This document shows, piece by piece, positions 8,594-18,600 of a stretch of 64,000 nucleotides of DNA. The DNA comes from Mycobacterium sp. PSTR-4-N. Its GTDB lineage: Bacteria; Actinomycetota; Actinomycetes; Mycobacteriales; Mycobacteriaceae. The notes beneath the pieces are model-generated. The model searched no databases and was not told where the DNA came from. It worked only from the letters and a program-made list of their open reading frames with translations. Within the stretch, counting starts at the first letter, position 1. Each line of letters starts with the position of its first letter. The translations under genes were made by a program, and so were the position numbers. The stretch lies in the NCBI RefSeq assembly GCF_022348085.1, contig NZ_JAKRFN010000006.1, positions 265,770-329,769 on the forward strand, given 5' to 3'.

Positions 8594-8728
8594 TGTCTTG
8601 CCCTCTTCTGGTTTTCGATCGTGGTGATCTGATAGCTGGAACTCGCCCGCGCCCCAGAACATTTCGGGTGGCAGAAATTTGATCATCGGTGGCAGAAACA
8701 CATGACTGAAACTTGTCGGCACACCCGG

Positions 8729-8734
8729 TATACT
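8729..8734 (+). promoter_or_regulatory. -10 hexamer TATACT of the DUF222/HNH gene
   Basis: TATACT ends seven bases before ATG 8742, giving a leaderless or one-base-leader transcript. Its final T is also the first base of the SOS box at 8734-8749, so LexA bound there would cover the transcription start. Confidence 0.6.
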
Positions 8735-8749
8735 CGAACACATGTTCGA
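8734..8749. promoter_or_regulatory. SOS box (LexA operator)
   Basis: TCGAACACATGTTCGA is a perfect match to the mycobacterial SOS consensus TCGAAC-N4-GTTCGA and an inverted repeat. It overlaps the transcription start and the ATG (8742-8744) of the DUF222/HNH gene, so LexA should block initiation until DNA damage. Matching DNA-damage control is known for other 13E12-family genes in M. tuberculosis. Confidence 0.85.
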
Positions 8750-10184
8750 AGAATCGGATCTGACCGCGTTGAGCGCCGCAGATCTGATCGACGCCGCCCG
8801 GCAATGGGCGCGCGACGAGAACGCCGCCGCGGCCCGCAAGATGGCGGTGATGGCCGAGTTGTTCACCCGGCGCACGGGAGTCGACGCCGAGGATCGCTCC
8901 GGCTGGTGGCTCGATCCCGAGGCAGCGGTGGCCGCAGAGGTGGCGGTGGCCGTGGGCGTCACGCAGGGGCTTGCACTCCACCAGACCCAACGCGCGGTGG
9001 CGCTCAGAGATCGGCTCCCCCGGGTGGCGGCGCTGTTCGCCGACGGCCTCATCACCGATCTGCTGATCCGCAAGATCGTCTACCGCACCGGACTGGTGAC
9101 CGACCCGGCGGTGATGGCCGAGGTCGATGCGGTGATCGCGGACCGGGTCGGCCGCTGGGGGCAGCTGTCGGAGAAGAAGCTCGAGCAGGCCATCGACGCG
9201 ACCGTGTTGGCGCACGATCCGATCGCGGTGCGTCAGGTGGTGGAATCCGCGACGGAACGGCGGGTCGAGTTCGGGTCGCCCTCTGACGCGCCGGGATTCA
9301 CGAGCGTCTGGGCCCTGCTGCCCGCCGCCGACGCGACCGCGCTGCAGGACCGCCTGGAGGCGATTGCGCACACCGTCTGCGCGGCGGACCCCCGCAGCCT
9401 CCAGAACCGCAGGGCCGACGCGCTGAATGCCGTCGGTGCCGGGCTCGACGCGCTGGTGTGTCAGTGCGGTCTCGAGGATTGCGACGCCGCCAGCGGGCCG
9501 ACGCCGAGCCGGAACACGACGGTGTTCGTGATCGCCGACAGCGAGACCGTGAAAGACACGGCCACCCCGGCACCCGCCCGCACGAACAAGCCCGCACTCC
9601 TCTTCGGGTCCGGCGTCACTCCGGTGGAGGCGTTGAACCTGACCCGGGCGCGCCTACGCCAGATCGTGCACCCGGGGGACTCTCTGCCCGAAGGCCGCTA
9701 CACGCCGTCGCGCGCACTCGCCGAGTTTGTCCGCTGCCGCGATGTCACCTGCCGCTTTCCCGGCTGCGACGTGCCCGCCACCGAAGCCGACATCGATCAC
9801 ACCGTCCCCTACCCCGTCGGACCCACCCATGCGTCGAACCTCAAGGCGCTGTGCCGTTTTCATCATCTCCTGAAGACGTTCTGGGACGGCCCCGAGGGCT
9901 GGCGCGACCGTCAGCTGCCCGACGGCACGGTGATATGGACCAGCCCGACCGGCCACGAGTACACGACGTATCCGGGCAGTCGGGATCTCTTCCCGTCGCT
10001 GTGCCGCCCGACCGGCACGCTGTGGGACGACGACCCGCCGAGACCCGCAGCCTGCGTGGCGCGCGGTGCGATGATGCCGCGGCGACGACACACCCGCGCG
10101 CAGAACCGAGCCCGCGCGGTCACCGCGGCGCGTCGCCTCAACCAACAGCACGGCGCCGAACCCCACGGACCTCCCCCGTTCTAA
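8742..10184 (+). CDS. DUF222 (13E12 repeat family) protein with C-terminal HNH nuclease motif
   Basis: A 480-residue protein. Residues about 5-310 are the helical DUF222 domain. Residues about 331-385 hold an HNH-type core with paired cysteines (CRDVTCRFPGC), the IDHTVPYP histidine segment and CRFHHLLKT. The tail (about 440-480) is basic, with an RRRHTRAQNRARA stretch suitable for DNA binding. The family is abundant in actinobacteria, often in several copies, and is presumed to be a DNA endonuclease; the biological target is unknown. A consensus SOS box covers the start. It lies between the redox genes and the arabinan genes with no evident tie to either. Its TAA stop forms the promoter of the next gene. 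Confidence 0.88.
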   Translation: MFEESDLTALSAADLIDAARQWARDENAAAARKMAVMAELFTRRTGVDAEDRSGWWLDPEAAVAAEVAVAVGVTQGLALHQTQRAVALRDRLPRVAALFADGLITDLLIRKIVYRTGLVTDPAVMAEVDAVIADRVGRWGQLSEKKLEQAIDATVLAHDPIAVRQVVESATERRVEFGSPSDAPGFTSVWALLPAADATALQDRLEAIAHTVCAADPRSLQNRRADALNAVGAGLDALVCQCGLEDCDAASGPTPSRNTTVFVIADSETVKDTATPAPARTNKPALLFGSGVTPVEALNLTRARLRQIVHPGDSLPEGRYTPSRALAEFVRCRDVTCRFPGCDVPATEADIDHTVPYPVGPTHASNLKALCRFHHLLKTFWDGPEGWRDRQLPDGTVIWTSPTGHEYTTYPGSRDLFPSLCRPTGTLWDDDPPRPAACVARGAMMPRRRHTRAQNRARAVTAARRLNQQHGAEPHGPPPF

Positions 10185-10187
10185 GCT
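10182..10187 (+). promoter_or_regulatory. -10 hexamer TAAGCT built on the DUF222 stop codon
   Basis: TAAGCT begins with the TAA stop of the upstream gene and ends six bases before GTG 10194, so transcription is predicted to start on the G of the start codon. This would give the arabinan genes a promoter separate from the SOS-controlled one. Confidence 0.5.
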
Positions 10188-10193
10188 GCCCGG

Positions 10194-10604
10194 GTGGCCG
10201 AGCCCCCGCTGTCACCGCAGCTGAGTCTGACGACGCAGATCTGGCGGTTCGTCGTGACCGGTGGGCTGGCGGCCGTCGTGGACTTCGGGCTGTACGTGGC
10301 GTTGCTCGCCGCGGGCCTGCACGTCAACGTCGCCAAGACGCTGAGCTTCATCGCCGGGACGACGACGGCCTACCTGATCAATCGACGGTGGACCTTCCAG
10401 GCGCCGCCCAGCCGCGCGCGGTTCATCGCAGTGGTGGTGCTCTATGCGGTCACCTACGCGGTTCAGGTGGGCATCAACTACGTGTTCTACCTGCAGTTCC
10501 AGAACCAGCCCTGCCAGGTCCCGGTCGCGTTCGTCATCGCGCAGGGCACCGCGACCGTGATCAACTTCATCGTGCAGCGCGCCGTCATCTTCCGGCTGCG
10601 ATGA
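10194..10604 (+). CDS. GtrA-family membrane protein (Rv3789-like)
   Basis: A 136-residue protein with four hydrophobic helices and GtrA-family features: FVVTGGLAAVVDFGLY in helix 1 and the LINRRWTF loop after helix 2. Rv3789 has been proposed to reorient decaprenyl-phospho-arabinose across the membrane or to recruit AftA; the two views are not settled. GTG 10194 is preceded by a leaderless-type promoter hexamer. The stop overlaps the next gene in ATGA, so the membrane protein downstream is probably translated in step with it. Confidence 0.9.
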   Translation: MAEPPLSPQLSLTTQIWRFVVTGGLAAVVDFGLYVALLAAGLHVNVAKTLSFIAGTTTAYLINRRWTFQAPPSRARFIAVVVLYAVTYAVQVGINYVFYLQFQNQPCQVPVAFVIAQGTATVINFIVQRAVIFRLR

Positions 10605-11635
10605 CGGTCGGCCCGGCGGCACGAACAGCGCTGGTCACCGACGGTTGGCATGCCGTCGTGCGTCGGTCGGCACCGGCGCTGGCCGCCTGGGCCACGTTGA
10701 TGCTCGCCGAGCTCTACGTTCTGGTCGCCTCGGGTGACCAGGACATCGACATCAGCACGTCCCCGACGATCGCCGATTGGTCGGTGCTCGTGGTGCTGGC
10801 CGCGCTCGTCCCGCTGATGGCGGGCGTCGCGTTCGCCGTGAGCCGCATCGCGAGCACGGGGGCGCGCGCGGTCATCGCGTGGGGCTCGATCGTGGTCGGT
10901 CTGGCGTCGGACACCTATGAGGCCGGTGGGTGGACGGCCTTCGGCACCGAAGCCGTCGACGTGGCGGTGGTCCTCGTGATCCTGGGCGCGAGCGGCTGCG
11001 GGTTCGGCGCGATCCTGGCCTGGGCGCTGCGCACCACGTTCACCCATCTGCGCTCGGCGGGCCAACTGTTCGCCAGGGCACTTCCGGTGGTTCTGCTCAC
11101 CCTTCTGGTGTTCTTCAACAACACCGTCTGGTACATCGCCGCCAACCTCGAGACCAGCCGGATCTGGCTGCTGGCCGGCGGCATGGCCGCGATCGCGCTG
11201 ACCTTCACGGTCACCGAGTCCATCCACGCCTGCCGCCCTCTGATCGCCGACATCGAGCCACCGTTGCGCCGGTCGGAAAGGGCCAAGGTCGTCGCGGTGG
11301 TGTCCCTTGCTCAGAGCATCCAGGCACTGGTCGTCGCCCTCGTGACCGGCGTGATCTTCTTCGTGATGGGGCTCGTGGTGCTCAACGACACGGTGCTCGA
11401 CCACCTGACCGACGGGAATCCGGCGCGCAGCCAGTGGCTGGACATCGCACTCCCGATCGACCAGGCGCTGGCCCACATCACACTCATCCTGATCGCGATG
11501 ACGTTCATGTATCTCAGCGCCCGCGCCGCCACCGATGCCAAACACCGCACCGACTTCGTCGACCCGCTGCTCGACGACCTCCGCGCCACCCTCGCGCTGC
11601 ACCGAGTGGCCGCTGCGAAGCGGTACCCTCTGTGA
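10601..11635 (+). CDS. Polytopic membrane protein of unknown function between gtrA-like gene and dprE1
   Basis: A 344-residue protein with about eight hydrophobic segments, for example around residues 25-42, 58-80, 88-105, 118-140, 160-180, 190-205, 235-262 and 290-310. A charged loop ([10 protein letters not shown]) and a cytoplasmic-looking basic C-terminus (KHRTDF, then [12 protein letters not shown]) can also be seen. I recognise no enzyme motif or family. ATG 10601 overlaps the stop of the Rv3789-like gene (ATGA), and dprE1 begins two bases after its stop. I do not recall a counterpart at this place in M. tuberculosis. Position suggests a role with decaprenyl-phospho-arabinose handling, which is inference from context only. 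Confidence 0.75.
   Translation: MTVGPAARTALVTDGWHAVVRRSAPALAAWATLMLAELYVLVASGDQDIDISTSPTIADWSVLVVLAALVPLMAGVAFAVSRIASTGARAVIAWGSIVVGLASDTYEAGGWTAFGTEAVDVAVVLVILGASGCGFGAILAWALRTTFTHLRSAGQLFARALPVVLLTLLVFFNNTVWYIAANLETSRIWLLAGGMAAIALTFTVTESIHACRPLIADIEPPLRRSERAKVVAVVSLAQSIQALVVALVTGVIFFVMGLVVLNDTVLDHLTDGNPARSQWLDIALPIDQALAHITLILIAMTFMYLSARAATDAKHRTDFVDPLLDDLRATLALHRVAAAKRYPL
11624..11629 (+). promoter_or_regulatory. -10 hexamer TACCCT before dprE1
   Basis: TACCCT lies inside the end of the upstream gene and ends eight bases before ATG 11638, predicting a two-base leader. The same hexamer and spacing occur before glf (49341-49346). It would allow dprE1-dprE2 to be transcribed apart from the upstream genes. 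Confidence 0.4.
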
Positions 11636-11637
11636 CG

Positions 11638-13020
11638 ATGTTTCGCACCGAGTTTCCGACCACCGCCAAGCGCCTGACCGGCTGGGGCCGCACCGCTCCG
11701 ACCGTCGCGCAGGTGCTGACGACGCCGGATCCCGAGGTGATCGTCAAGGCCGTCACCCGCGCCGCCGAAGACCCCGACCGGGGGGTACTCGCCCGTGGCC
11801 TCGGCCGCTCGTACGGTGACAACGCCCAGAACGGCGGCGGCCTGGTCATCGACATGAACGCGCTCAACCGCATCCATGCGATCAACACCGACGACGCGCT
11901 CGTCGACGTCGATGCCGGCGTCAACCTCGACCAGCTGATGCGCGCGGCGCTGCCGCTCGGACTGTGGGTGCCCGTGTTGCCCGGCACCCGCCAGGTCACC
12001 ATCGGCGGCGCCATCGCCTGCGACATCCACGGCAAGAACCACCACAGTGCCGGCAGCTTCGGCAACCACGTCCGCTCGATGGAGCTGCTCACCGCCGATG
12101 GCCAGGTCCGCACGATCACCCCCGACGGTCCCGAGCGTGAGCTCTTCTGGGCCACCGTCGGCGGCAACGGGCTGACCGGCATCATCCTGCGCGCCACCAT
12201 CGCGATGACGCCGACCGAGACCGCGTACTTCATCGCCGACGGTGACGTCACCGCGAGCCTCGACGAGACGATCGCGTTCCACAGCGACGGCACCGAGGAC
12301 AACTACACCTACTCCAGCGCGTGGTTCGACGCGATCAGCGCCCCGCCCAAGCTCGGCCGCGCCGCCATCTCCCGCGGTTCCCTGGCCACCCTCGACCAGC
12401 TGCCGCCGAAGCTGCAGAAGAATCCGCTGAAATTCGATGCGCCGCAACTGCTCACGCTGCCCGACGTGTTCCCCAACGGCTTGGCGAACAAGTACACCTT
12501 CATGCCGATCGGCGAGCTCTGGTACCGCAAGTCGGGCACCTACCGCGGCAAGGTCCAGAACCTGACGCAGTTCTACCACCCGCTCGACATGTTCGGGGAG
12601 TGGAACCGGGCCTACGGCTCACTGGGTTTCGGCCAGTACCAGTTCGTGGTTCCTACCGACGCCGTCGAGGAGTTCAAGGCGATCCTCGTCGACATCCAGC
12701 GCTCCGGGTTCTACTCCTTCCTCAACGTGTTCAAGCTGTTCGGTCCGGGAAACCAAGCGCCGCTGAGCTTTCCGATCCCCGGCTGGAACGTGTGCGTGGA
12801 TTTCCCGATCAAGCCGGGCCTCAACGAGTTCCTCAACGGACTCGACAAGCGGGTCCTCGAGTTCGGCGGCCGCCTCTACACCGCCAAGGATTCCCGCACC
12901 ACAGCCGAGACCTTCCACGCCATGTACCCGCGCATCGACGAGTGGATCGCGGTGCGCCGCAGGGTCGATCCCACCGGGGTCTTCGCCTCCGACATGGCTC
13001 GACGACTGGAGCTTCTGTAA
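11638..13020 (+). CDS. dprE1: Decaprenylphosphoryl-beta-D-ribose 2'-oxidase DprE1
   Basis: A 460-residue FAD enzyme of the vanillyl-alcohol oxidase fold that oxidises decaprenyl-phospho-ribose to the 2-keto form, the first step to the arabinose donor DPA. FAD-domain motifs are [17 protein letters not shown] (about 54-70) and [17 protein letters not shown] (about 122-138). The cysteine attacked by benzothiazinones is present at residue 386 in [10 protein letters not shown] (Cys387 in M. tuberculosis). ATG 11638 is chosen because it fits the promoter at 11624-11629; a GTG at 11632 is an alternative adding two residues. dprE2 starts on the base after the stop. Confidence 0.97.
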   Translation: MFRTEFPTTAKRLTGWGRTAPTVAQVLTTPDPEVIVKAVTRAAEDPDRGVLARGLGRSYGDNAQNGGGLVIDMNALNRIHAINTDDALVDVDAGVNLDQLMRAALPLGLWVPVLPGTRQVTIGGAIACDIHGKNHHSAGSFGNHVRSMELLTADGQVRTITPDGPERELFWATVGGNGLTGIILRATIAMTPTETAYFIADGDVTASLDETIAFHSDGTEDNYTYSSAWFDAISAPPKLGRAAISRGSLATLDQLPPKLQKNPLKFDAPQLLTLPDVFPNGLANKYTFMPIGELWYRKSGTYRGKVQNLTQFYHPLDMFGEWNRAYGSLGFGQYQFVVPTDAVEEFKAILVDIQRSGFYSFLNVFKLFGPGNQAPLSFPIPGWNVCVDFPIKPGLNEFLNGLDKRVLEFGGRLYTAKDSRTTAETFHAMYPRIDEWIAVRRRVDPTGVFASDMARRLELL

Positions 13021-13785
13021 ATGGTGTTTGATGCCACCGGCAACCCCCAGACCATCCTGCTGCTCGGAGGCACCTCCGAGATCGGGCTGGCGATCTGCGC
13101 TCGCTACCTGCGCAACGCCGCGGCCCGCGTGATCCTGGCGTGCATGCCGGGCGATCCGCTGCGCGATGCGGCCGAGGCGCAGATGCGCGATGCGGGTGCC
13201 AAGGCCGTCGAGGTCATCGACTTCGACGCCCTCGACACCGACAGCCACCCCGCCGTCATCGACACTGCATGGTCGAAGGGGGACGTCGACGTCGCGATCG
13301 TGGCGTTCGGCCTCCTCGGCGACGCCGAGGAGCTGTGGCAGAACCAGCGCAAAGCCGTCCAGATCGCCGACATCAACTACACCGCCGCCGTCTCGGTGGG
13401 CGTGCTCGTCGGTGACAAGATGCGCGCGCAGGGCTCCGGTCAGATCATCGCGATGAGCTCCGCCGCCGGCGAACGCGTGCGGCGCTCCAACTTCGTCTAC
13501 GGCTCCACCAAGGCGGGCCTGGACGGTTTCTACCTCGGTCTGGGAGAAGCATTGCGCGAGTACGGCGTTCGGGTGCTCGTCATCCGGCCCGGCCAGGTGC
13601 GCACCCGCATGAGCGCACACGTCAAGGAAGCGCCGTTGACCGTCGACAAGGAGTACGTCGCCGAACTCGCGGTCACCGCGTCGGCCAAGGGCAAGGATCT
13701 GGTGTGGGCGCCCGGCGCGTTCCGTTACGTGATGATGGTGCTGCGCCACATCCCCCGCCCGATCTTCCGCAAGCTGCCCATCTGA
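13021..13785 (+). CDS. dprE2: Decaprenylphosphoryl-2-keto-ribose reductase DprE2
   Basis: A 254-residue short-chain dehydrogenase. It has the NAD(P)-binding [12 protein letters not shown] near residues 14-25, the catalytic serine region MSSAAG, and Y-x3-K in [10 protein letters not shown] (about 159-168). It reduces the 2-keto intermediate made by DprE1 to decaprenyl-phospho-arabinose, completing the epimerisation. The ATG at 13021 directly follows the dprE1 stop, and the TGA overlaps the ATG of aftA by one base, so all three are one translational unit. Length and sequence match Rv3791 closely. Confidence 0.96.
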   Translation: MVFDATGNPQTILLLGGTSEIGLAICARYLRNAAARVILACMPGDPLRDAAEAQMRDAGAKAVEVIDFDALDTDSHPAVIDTAWSKGDVDVAIVAFGLLGDAEELWQNQRKAVQIADINYTAAVSVGVLVGDKMRAQGSGQIIAMSSAAGERVRRSNFVYGSTKAGLDGFYLGLGEALREYGVRVLVIRPGQVRTRMSAHVKEAPLTVDKEYVAELAVTASAKGKDLVWAPGAFRYVMMVLRHIPRPIFRKLPI

Positions 13786-15668
13786 TGCCCAGCGCGCTGG
13801 CCGCGCCGGTTCGAGTGGCCGGCCAGATGGCCGTCGCGGCCGCGATTGCTGCCGTGGTCGCGGTCGTCAGCCTGGCCGCGATCGCGCGCGTCGAGTGGCC
13901 GGCCTACAACTCCTCCAATCAGCTGCACGCGCTGACCACGGTCGGTCAGGTCGTCTGTCTGGCAGGGCTTCTCGCCGCCGGGCTGGTGTGGCGTCGTGGG
14001 CGCCGCACCGTGGCCCGCCTCGGCGCGGTGCTGTTCCTCGCCGCCTTCTCCGTGGTGACGCTGGGGATGCCGCTGGGCGCCACCAAGCTGTACCTGTTCG
14101 GGATCTCCGTCGACCAGCAGTTCCGCACCGAATACCTGACGCGGTTGACCGACTCGGCCGCCCTGCACGACATGACCTACATCGGCCTGCCGCCGTTCTA
14201 TCCGCCCGGCTGGTTCTGGCTCGGCGGCCGGCTCGCTGCGCTGACCGGCACGCCGGCCTGGGAGATGTTCAAGCCCTGGTCGGTCCTCTCGATCACGATC
14301 GCGATCGTGCTCGCGTTCGCGCTGTGGGCCGCGATGATCCGCTTCGAGTACGCCCTCGTTGTCAGCACCGCGACCGCCGCCACCGCGCTCGCCTACACCC
14401 CCGCCGAGCCTTACGCCGCGATCATCACCGTGCTGCTGCCGCCGATCTTCGTGCTGGCGTGGTCGGGACTGGGCGGCAAGACCCGGGGAGGCGGGAAAAC
14501 CGGGTGGGCCGCTGTCGTCGCCGTCGGCATCTTCCTCGGCGGCGCGGCGCTGTTCTACACACTGCTGCTCGCCTACGCCGCGTTCACGCTGACGATCATG
14601 GCGGTGCTGCTGGCCGTCACCCGCAGGCACTGGGACCCGCTCCTGCGTCTCGCCGTCATCGCGGTCATCTCCGGTGCGATCGCGCTGATCGGGTGGGCGC
14701 CCTACTTGATCGCCGCGGCGAAAGGCACGCCCGCCGATCGCGGCACCGCCCAGCACTACCTGCCCGTCGACGGTGCCCAGCTGTCGTTCCCGATGCTGGA
14801 GTTCACGCTGCTCGGTGCGCTGTGCCTGCTGGGCACGCTCTGGCTCGTGATCAGGGCGCGCAGCTCCACCCGTGCGGGTGCGCTGGCCGTGGCGGTGCTC
14901 GCCGTCTACGCCTGGTCCCTGCTGTCGATGTTGACCACGCTGGTCGGCACCACGCTGCTGTCGTTCCGGCTGCAATCGACGCTCACCGTGCTGCTCACCG
15001 CCGCCGGCGCATTCGGCTTCATCGAGACGGCCCGCGCCCTGGCCGCACGGGTGAGCGCACCGAACGCCCACCGGGTGGTCGCCGTCGCCACCGCGGTCGG
15101 CGCGCTCGGCGCGCTCACCTTCAGCCAGGACATCCCCGACGTGCTGCGCTCCGACATCGTCGTCGCCTACACCGACACCGACGGCTCCGGCCAGCGCGCC
15201 GACCGCAGGCCCCCCGGCGCCGAGCAGTACTACCGCGAGGTCGACGCGAAGATCCAAGAGGTGACCGGCCGGCCCCGCAACGAGACCGTGGTGATGACGG
15301 CCGACTACAGCTTCCTGTCCTACTACCCCTACTACGGCTTCCAGGGTCTGACGTCGCACTACGCCAACCCGCTGGCCCAGTTCACCGAACGGGCGGGCGC
15401 CATCGAGGGGTGGTCGATGCTGACCAGCGCCGATCAGTTCATCGCCGCGTTGGACGCGCTGCCGTGGCAGCCGCCCAGCGTCTTCCTGATGCGCCGCGGC
15501 GCGGGCGACACCTACACGCTGCGGCTGGCCTCCGACGTCTACCCCAATCAACCCAATGTGCGGCGCTACCACGTCGCCCTCGACGAGGCGCTGTTCGACG
15601 ATCCACGCTTCGACGTGTCCACGATCGGGCCGTTCGTGCTGGCCATCCGCACGCCCTCTACGATCTAG
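13785..15668 (+). CDS. aftA: Arabinofuranosyltransferase AftA
   Basis: A 627-residue GT-C membrane enzyme that adds the first arabinofuranose from DPA onto the galactan. About eleven to thirteen hydrophobic segments cover residues 10-430, followed by a periplasmic C-terminal domain (about 450-627) containing [16 protein letters not shown] and a conserved [13 protein letters not shown] stretch. The start is ATG 13785, sharing its A with the dprE2 TGA. A longer in-frame reading exists but runs inside dprE2. The end of the gene contains a promoter-like TACGAT before embC. Identity is supported by position, size and match to Rv3792. Confidence 0.94.
   Translation: MPSALAAPVRVAGQMAVAAAIAAVVAVVSLAAIARVEWPAYNSSNQLHALTTVGQVVCLAGLLAAGLVWRRGRRTVARLGAVLFLAAFSVVTLGMPLGATKLYLFGISVDQQFRTEYLTRLTDSAALHDMTYIGLPPFYPPGWFWLGGRLAALTGTPAWEMFKPWSVLSITIAIVLAFALWAAMIRFEYALVVSTATAATALAYTPAEPYAAIITVLLPPIFVLAWSGLGGKTRGGGKTGWAAVVAVGIFLGGAALFYTLLLAYAAFTLTIMAVLLAVTRRHWDPLLRLAVIAVISGAIALIGWAPYLIAAAKGTPADRGTAQHYLPVDGAQLSFPMLEFTLLGALCLLGTLWLVIRARSSTRAGALAVAVLAVYAWSLLSMLTTLVGTTLLSFRLQSTLTVLLTAAGAFGFIETARALAARVSAPNAHRVVAVATAVGALGALTFSQDIPDVLRSDIVVAYTDTDGSGQRADRRPPGAEQYYREVDAKIQEVTGRPRNETVVMTADYSFLSYYPYYGFQGLTSHYANPLAQFTERAGAIEGWSMLTSADQFIAALDALPWQPPSVFLMRRGAGDTYTLRLASDVYPNQPNVRRYHVALDEALFDDPRFDVSTIGPFVLAIRTPSTI
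15659..15664 (+). promoter_or_regulatory. -10 hexamer TACGAT before embC
   Basis: TACGAT inside the last codons of aftA ends eight bases before GTG 15673 and predicts a two-base leader, the same layout seen before embA and dprE1. No Shine-Dalgarno precedes the GTG. An independent embC transcript is inferred. Confidence 0.4.
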
Positions 15669-15672
15669 CTCC

Positions 15673-18600
15673 GTGGCGGAGCAGCAGGCGAGGAGTGGTA
15701 ACCACCGCACCGCGCGCCTGATCGCGATCATCGCGGGCCTGCTGGGCACCGCGCTGGCGATCGCCACCCCGCTGTTGCCGGTGACGCAGACCACCGCGCA
15801 GCTGAACTGGCCGCAGAACGGGGTGCTCGCCAGCGTCGACGCCCCGCTGATCGGTTACGTCGCCACTGATCTCGACATCACGATCCCCTGCCAGGCAGCC
15901 GCGGGGCTGGACCGGCCCGGCCGCTCCGTGCTGCTGTCCACCGTGCCCAAACAGGCACCCAAGGCCGTCGACCGCGGGCTGCTCATCGAGCGGGTCAACA
16001 ACGACGTTCTGGTGATCGTCCGCAACACCCCGGTGGTCAGCGCACCGCTGGACCAGGTCCTCAGCCCGGCCTGCCGCGAGCTGACGTTCACCGCCCACGC
16101 CGACAAGGTGACCGGCGAGTTCGTCGGTCTCACCCAGCCGCCCGACTCCTCCGATGCCGGAGAGCCGCTTCGCGGTGAGCGCAGCGGCTACGACTTCCGC
16201 CCTCAGATCGTCGGTGTGTTCACCGACCTGTCTGGCCCGGCGCCGCCCGGTCTGGCGTTCTCGGCCACCGTCGATTCCCGTTACAGCACGTCGCCGACGG
16301 TGCTCAAGCTCGTCGCGATGATCGTCGGGCTCGCGATGACGATCGTCTCGCTGGCCGCGCTGCACGTGCTCGACAGTGCCGACGGCCGACGGCACAAGCG
16401 GTTCCTGCCGCCGCGCTGGTGGTCGCTGTCCCCGCTGGACGGGCTGGTCACCGTCGTGATGGTGTGGTGGCACTTCGTCGGCGCCAACACCGCCGACGAC
16501 GGCTACATCCTGACCATGGCGCGGGTGTCGGAGAACGCCGGCTACATGGCCAACTACTACCGCTGGTTCGGCACCCCCGAATCGCCGTTCGGGTGGTACT
16601 ACGACCTGCTCGCCCTGTGGGCGCACGTCAGCACCACCAGTGTGTGGATGCGGCTGCCCACGCTGCTGATGGGGCTGGCCTGCTGGTGGGTGATCAGCCG
16701 CGAGGTGATCCCCCGCCTCGGCGACGCGGTCAAACACAGCCGGGCCGCGGCGTGGACGGCCGCCGGGCTCTTCCTGGCGTTCTGGCTGCCGCTGAACAAC
16801 GGTCTGCGTCCGGAGCCGATCATCGCGCTCGGCATCCTGCTGACCTGGTGCTCGGTCGAGCGCGGCGTCGCCACCAGCCGACTGTTGCCCGTGGCGATCG
16901 CCGTGATCATCGGGGCCCTCACGCTGTTCTCCGGTCCCACCGGCATCGCCGCCATCGGCGCGCTACTGGTTGCCGTCGGGCCGCTGAAAACGATTGTGGC
17001 CGCCCATGTCTCGCGGTTCGGCTACTGGGCGCTGCTGGCGCCGATCGCCGCCGCGGGCACCGTGACGATCTTCCTGATCTTCCGCGATCAGACGCTGGCC
17101 GCCGAACTGCAGGCCAGCAGCTTCAAGTCCGCCGTCGGACCCAGCCTGGCCTGGTTCGACGAGCACATCCGCTACTCGCGACTGTTCACCACCAGCCCCG
17201 ACGGGTCGGTGGCCCGTCGGTTCGCGGTGCTGACCGTGCTGCTGGCGCTGGCCGTGGCGATCGCGATGACGCTACGCAAGGGCCGGATACCTGGGACCGC
17301 ACTCGGACCGAGCCGCCGCATCATCGGGATCACCGTCATCGCGTTCCTGGCGATGATGTTCACCCCGACCAAGTGGACCCACCACTTCGGCGTGTTCGCC
17401 GGGCTGGCCGGTTCGCTGGGCGCTCTGGCGGCCGTGGCCATCTCGACCGCAGCCATGCGGTCCCGCCGCAACCGCACCGTGTTCGCCGCGGCCGTACTGT
17501 TCGTCACCGCGCTGTCGTTCGCGACCGTCAACGGGTGGTGGTACGTCTCCAACTTCGGTGTGCCGTGGTCGAATTCGTTCCCGGAATGGCACTTCGGGTT
17601 CACCACCATGCTGCTCGGGCTCTCCGTGCTCGCCCTGCTGGTGGCCGCCTGGGTGCACTTCTCGGGACGCGATGCCGCACCCGAGGGGCCCCCGCGGCGC
17701 TGGCGGTCTGTGGCCCGCGCGCCGCTGGCGATCGCCACCTGGGCCCTGGTGATCTTCGAGGTGGGCTCGCTGACGCTGGCGATGACCGGCCAGTACCCGG
17801 CCTGGACGGTCGGCCGGTCCAACCTCGAGGCGTTGACCGGAAAGACGTGCGGCATGGCCGAAGACGTCATGGTCGAGCAGGATCCCAACGCCGGCATCCT
17901 CACCCCGATCGACACCCCGGTGAGCATCTCGCTCGGCGCCGCGCGATCGGAAGGGTTCACCCCGAACGGGATTCCGGCCGACGTGTCCGCCGACCCGGTG
18001 TCCGAGCAGCCCGGCTCCGACAACTTCGCCGACTCCGACAGCGGGGTGGTCACCGGCAGCGAAGCGGGCACCGAGGGCGGCACGACCGCCGCTGCCGGGA
18101 TCAACGGCTCCCGCGCCCGGCTGCCCTACAACCTGAACCCCGCGCGCACCCCCGTGCTGGGCAGCTGGCGCAGCGGCACGCAGGCGCCCGCGTTCCTGCG
18201 CTCGGCCTGGTACCGCCTGCCCGCCGGCTGGAACGCCGGCGACCGCTCCGACTCACTGCTGGTGGTGTCGGCGGCGGGCCGGTTCGACCCCGACGACCTC
18301 GTGGTCCAGTGGGCGGGCGACGACGACATCCCGGGCGGCAGCGTCGGCTTCGCCGATGTGGGTGCGGCACCCGCGTGGCGCAACCTGCGTGTGCCGCTGT
18401 CGGCCATCCCCGCCGACGCCACTCGGATCCGGCTGGTGGCCACCGACGACGATCTCAGCCCGACGCACTGGATCGCCGTCACCCCGCCCCGCATCCCGGA
18501 GCTGCGCACGCTGCAGGACGTCGTGGGTTCCAGCGACCCCGTGCTGCTGGACTGGTTGGTCGGGCTCGCGTTCCCGTGCCAACGTCCGTTCGGACACCGC

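Noticed and set aside
8742..10184. DUF222/HNH gene as a homing or mobile element
   Set aside because: No terminal repeats, intron or integrase nearby; the family is ordinary in mycobacterial chromosomes.
13725..15794. 689-codon open frame antisense to aftA
   Set aside because: Composition is almost only Arg, Gly, Gln, His and Asp, typical of the mirror of a high-GC gene; aftA on the plus strand is clear.
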